A stretch of 64,000 bases of DNA from SIG598 sp045580875 (GTDB lineage Bacteria; Bacillota; Clostridia; Oscillospirales; Acutalibacteraceae), in contig JAZNOP010000005.1 in assembly GCA_045580875.1 (NCBI GenBank), positions 7,501-71,500 on the forward strand, read 5' to 3'. Position numbers and translations under genes: made by a program. Positions within the stretch are counted from its first letter, which is position 1; every line of letters begins with the position of its first letter. The notes below the pieces were generated by a model that saw nothing but the letters and a program-made list of their open reading frames with translations, was not told the origin of the DNA and did not search any database. This document shows positions 61,024 through 64,000 of this stretch, piece after piece.

Positions 61024-62589
61024 ATGGATACGACACAGATCAACAGAGAGCTCGTCATCAGTTCTGATGTTTCGGAGGTTAAGATTGTTTTGTTGGAAGA
61101 CAAACAGCTTGTAGAACTTCATAAAGAGCAGAAAAACAACAATATCTCGGTGGGCGATGTCTATATGGGTCGCATTAAGAAAATACTTCCGGGATTGAAT
61201 TCTGCTTTTGTTGACATTGGTTGCAGGAAAGATGCTTTCTTACATTACTTAGATTTAGGACCTCAAATAAAATCTCTTAAGAAATACTCCAAGTTCGCTG
61301 AAGAAGGTAACCACGCTCAGTCGAACATGGATGCTTTTACTCTGGAGAAAGATATCGAGAAGTCGGGTAAGATATCCGATTTCCTGTCTGTCGGCGATAG
61401 AATTCCGGTCCAAATAGCCAAGGAACCTATCAATACCAAAGGTCCTCGCATCACTGCCGACATCTCATTCGCAGGACGTTACATCGTCTTGGTGCCATTC
61501 TCAAACAGAATATCAGTATCGCAGAAAATCAAGAGCGGCGAAGAACGCAGGAGACTCAAACTTCTCATACAAAGCATTAAACCAAACAACTTCGGCGTGA
61601 TAATTCGCACTGTGGCGGAAGGTAAGAAAGTGGCGGAACTCGACGCCGACCTTAAGACACTGCTCAACAAATGGCATAGCATGACCCACGTCATCGGCAG
61701 CAGCAACGGACCAACTAAGCTGATAAGCGAATTGGACAGGACCTCTGTAGTGTTAAGAGACATACTCAACGAGTCGTTCAATGGAATATACATCGACGAC
61801 AGCAACCTCTATGAAGAAATAAAAAGCTTTATCTCAACCATTGCCCCACAGAAATCTGACATCGTGAAATTATATAAAGGTAAAGAACCTATCTTTACTG
61901 AATTCGGTGTCAATAAGCAAATGGCGGGACTGTTCGGTAGAATTGTCACAATCAGAAATGGTGTTTACCTCATCATTGAACACACCGAAGCCATGCACGT
62001 CATCGACGTCAACAGCGGCCAACGTGTCAGTAAAGAAAACTCTCAAGAAGAGAACGCCTTGTCTGTTAACTTAGAAGCGGCGACAGAGATAGCACGTCAG
62101 CTACGACTCCGCGATATGGGCGGAATCATCATCGTCGACTTTATCGATATGCAGGAAGCAGCGCACAGAAAAGAACTCTATAACAAATTGAAAGAAGAAA
62201 TGTCGAAAGACCGTGCACGCCATACTATCCTACCTGCATCGAAATTCGGTCTCATACAGATAACTCGTCAGAGAGTCAGACCGGAAAACGAGGTGACTGT
62301 GCAAGAAAAATGCCCTACATGTAACGGAACAGGCAAAATCAGATCGTCTTACCTGATTATTGACGAGATCGAGAACAACATGAGATACTTGCTCTTAGAT
62401 CAAAACGAAGACCAGATAACAGTGCAAGTACATCCTTTCCTATATGCCTACCTTAACAAAGGCTTGTTCTCAATAAAAAGAAAATGGAAATGGAAATACA
62501 ATAGGAAAATTGATATTAAGGAAGTTAAATCATTTCATATCACACAATATAACTTCCTTAATAAAAACGGTGAAGAGATACTTCTTTAA
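61024..62589 (+). CDS. rng: Ribonuclease G/E family endoribonuclease
   Basis: A 521-aa Bacteroidota-type RNase G. The S1 domain (about 35-125) has GDVYMGRIKKILPGLNSAFVDIG and KDAFLH. The catalytic region contains the metal-binding Asp of VIDVNSGQR and of IIIVDFIDM. The zinc link CPTCNGTGKI follows near residue 435. It matures rRNA and cuts mRNA. The S1 domain has a family-typical insertion after LHYLDLGPQ. No Shine-Dalgarno sequence; AACCTTTG at about 61,001 is a near match to the -7 element. Confidence 0.93.
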   Translation: MDTTQINRELVISSDVSEVKIVLLEDKQLVELHKEQKNNNISVGDVYMGRIKKILPGLNSAFVDIGCRKDAFLHYLDLGPQIKSLKKYSKFAEEGNHAQSNMDAFTLEKDIEKSGKISDFLSVGDRIPVQIAKEPINTKGPRITADISFAGRYIVLVPFSNRISVSQKIKSGEERRRLKLLIQSIKPNNFGVIIRTVAEGKKVAELDADLKTLLNKWHSMTHVIGSSNGPTKLISELDRTSVVLRDILNESFNGIYIDDSNLYEEIKSFISTIAPQKSDIVKLYKGKEPIFTEFGVNKQMAGLFGRIVTIRNGVYLIIEHTEAMHVIDVNSGQRVSKENSQEENALSVNLEAATEIARQLRLRDMGGIIIVDFIDMQEAAHRKELYNKLKEEMSKDRARHTILPASKFGLIQITRQRVRPENEVTVQEKCPTCNGTGKIRSSYLIIDEIENNMRYLLLDQNEDQITVQVHPFLYAYLNKGLFSIKRKWKWKYNRKIDIKEVKSFHITQYNFLNKNGEEILL

Positions 62590-62592
62590 ATC

Positions 62593-62693
62593 AAAAGTTT
62601 ATAGTTCATAGTGTATAGTTGATAGTAGTTTAAAAGTTAATAGTTGAAAGTTTTAAGTTTATTATAAACTACAACTATGAACTATAAACTTTT
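62593..62693. repeat. Heptad repeat tract folding into a 20-bp inverted repeat
   Basis: Nine heptads in register from 62,596 to 62,658 (AGTTTAT, AGTTCAT, AGTGTAT, AGTTGAT and degenerating units). A complementary set of heptads lies at 62,668-62,693. The outer 20 bases of each side (62,593-62,612 and 62,674-62,693) are perfectly inverted. It may also terminate rng. Confidence 0.75.
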
Positions 62694-62709
62694 ATTATAA
62701 AAAAATCTG

Positions 62710-62749
62710 TTGTCCGTTGTCCGTTGTCCGTTGACTTTTCTTATCTTTG
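62710..62749 (+). promoter_or_regulatory. SulP promoter with heptad repeats over the -33 element
   Basis: Three TTGTCCG heptads (62,710-62,730) plus a fourth TTG, then TATCTTTG (62,742-62,749). Only the TTG at 62,717-62,719 is 22 bp from the -7, the spacing also seen upstream of HU and PFOR. Confidence 0.65.
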
Positions 62750-62821
62750 CACCCCTGAAGATATTAGCAGAAATTTTATTAAAAACATTTATAAAGTATT
62801 ATCATTCAAAGTTTTTTTGTC

Positions 62822-64000
62822 ATGACAGAAACAAATACTGTTAACAACAAGGCAAAGAAAAGCCGTAAATTTTCCATTGACTTCAAGCCACGCTTGTTCT
62901 CAACATTAAAGAATTACAACAAACAGATGTTCGCTAAAGACGCTATGGCCGGTGTTATCGTCGGTATCGTAGCTATTCCGTTGGCCATCGCTTTCGGTAT
63001 CGCTTCGGGCGTAGGTCCAACCGAAGGTCTCGTCACCGCTATCATGGCTGGTTTCATCATCTCGGCTCTCGGCGGTTCCAAAGTGCAGATCGGAGGTCCT
63101 ACCGGTGCGTTCATCGTGATAATCTACGGAATAATCCAACAATATGGATTGACAGGTCTTGCGATAGCAACTATTTTGGCTGGGTTGATGCAGATAGCCA
63201 TGGGTGTCTTCAAACTCGGTAGTATCATAAAGTTTATGCCTTATCCTATCATAGTAGGTTTCACAGGCGGTATCGCGATAACAATATTCTCAACACAGAT
63301 GAACGACCTCTTCGGTCTCGGCATCGAGAACGTCCCTGCCAACTTCATTGACAAATGGGCTTGCTACTTCCAAAACCTTTCAAATATTAATTGGTGGGCA
63401 TTATTAATAGGTGTGCTCAGCATCTTGATAATAGCATTCACTCCTAAAATCTCAAAGAAAATTCCAGGTTCATTGTTAGCTATCATCATTATGACAGTGG
63501 TGACATGGATCTTAAAGAAATATGCTGGCGTCGATTCTATCAAGACTATCGGTGATTTATATGAGTTACCTTCAGGTCTTCCTTCATTCAGAATGCCGGC
63601 TTTGGCTGAAGGTGAGACTTTCTTCTCAACGGCGCAGGCAGTACTTCCGGCTGCTTTCACCATAGCGATGTTGGGTGCGATAGAATCTTTACTCTCTGCG
63701 ATGGTAGCCGACGGTGTTATCGGTGACAGACATAACTCCAACACAGAGTTGATAGGCAACGGTATCGCTAACGTCGTCGTTCCTTTCTTCGGCGGTATTC
63801 CGGCAACAGGTGCTATCGCTCGTACTATGGCGAATATCAATAATGGCGGTCGTACTCCTGTGGCTGGTATCATTCACACTGTAGTATTATTAATGGTGTT
63901 GTTGTTCTTAGGCAGCCTCGTCGGTCTCATCCCGATGTCGTGTCTCGCCGGCGTACTTATAGTGGTCTCTTATAATATGAGCGGATGGAGAACAATCGTC
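62822..64000 (+). CDS. SulP family inorganic anion transporter, partial
   Basis: The first 393 codons are present; the gene runs off the right edge. After a basic N-terminus (MTETNTVNNKAKKSRKF) come the SulP membrane segments, with DAMAGVIVGIVAIPLAIAFG, GGSKVQIGGPTGAFIVI, AMLGAIESLLSAMVADG and FFGGIPATGAIARTMANI, all family hallmarks. The family moves sulfate, bicarbonate or related anions. Whether a STAS domain follows cannot be seen. Start ATG at 62,822, about 70 nt after the promoter. Confidence 0.9.
   Translation, partial: MTETNTVNNKAKKSRKFSIDFKPRLFSTLKNYNKQMFAKDAMAGVIVGIVAIPLAIAFGIASGVGPTEGLVTAIMAGFIISALGGSKVQIGGPTGAFIVIIYGIIQQYGLTGLAIATILAGLMQIAMGVFKLGSIIKFMPYPIIVGFTGGIAITIFSTQMNDLFGLGIENVPANFIDKWACYFQNLSNINWWALLIGVLSILIIAFTPKISKKIPGSLLAIIIMTVVTWILKKYAGVDSIKTIGDLYELPSGLPSFRMPALAEGETFFSTAQAVLPAAFTIAMLGAIESLLSAMVADGVIGDRHNSNTELIGNGIANVVVPFFGGIPATGAIARTMANINNGGRTPVAGIIHTVVLLMVLLFLGSLVGLIPMSCLAGVLIVVSYNMSGWRTIV

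Overview
This window looks like two different bacteria joined end to end. Bases 1 to about 47,640 read as a Clostridia genome of the Ruminococcus/Oscillospiraceae kind. Genes there have AGGAGG-type ribosome binding sites and sigma-A promoters close to TTGACA-17-TATAAT, and the gene set is typical Firmicutes (addAB, ctsR-mcsA-mcsB-clpC, the YerC TrpR-like protein, an L,D-transpeptidase with CWB2 repeats). Bases from about 47,710 to 64,000 read as Bacteroidales. Genes there lack Shine-Dalgarno sequences, and most carry the Bacteroidota -7 element TAnnTTTG. The content is Bacteroidota housekeeping (glutamate decarboxylase, pyruvate kinase, GH20 lipoprotein, PFOR, SSB, HU, RNase G, SulP). The change falls at an initiator tRNA gene (47,637-47,710) whose acceptor stem has an internal mismatch. 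A chimeric assembly or misjoin at a conserved tRNA is the simplest reading.

Clostridial part. 0-3.8 kb: addB and the start of addA (double-strand break repair). 4-8.5 kb: a glycopolymer cluster (polytopic membrane protein, GT4 glycosyltransferase, MOP flippase). 8.6-12 kb: a PhoR-like kinase and a Na/Pi cotransporter-PhoU protein behind a Pho-box-like array. 12.3-15.8 kb: an SbcD/SbcC-like pair. 16-18 kb: YerC, a methyltransferase and Hsp33. 18-18.7 kb: a PhoB-like response regulator, the plausible partner of the kinase. 19-21.3 kb: an LCP protein and a sugar phosphotransferase. 21.4-24.4 kb: zur-znuA-znuC-znuB behind a 35-bp palindromic operator. 24.5-29.6 kb: zinc-ribbon protein, CWB2/L,D-transpeptidase, PcrA helicase. 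29.7-33.5 kb: an envelope operon and small proteins. 33.6-40.8 kb: SecG, oligoendopeptidase F, a zinc-ribbon membrane protein, DUF1294, a GHL10 protein, and PadR with a membrane partner.

40.9-42.6 kb is the least explained stretch. It holds two small genes read on the minus strand, a 52-aa Cys-rich membrane peptide behind a CtsR box and a 47-aa peptide. It also holds a probable structured RNA and degenerate repeats. It leads into the CtsR-controlled protein quality control operon ctsR-mcsA-mcsB-clpC (42.6-47.3 kb).

Bacteroidales part. The genes are separated by short intergenic regions that carry heptanucleotide tandem repeats. A 197-bp palindromic MITE-like element abuts the ssb stop codon. 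Two easily missed small genes lie here: a His/Cys-rich lipoprotein and a 30-aa AURKAIP1/bS22-like basic protein. The last gene, a SulP transporter, runs off the right edge. No CRISPR array, phage or transposase gene is visible.
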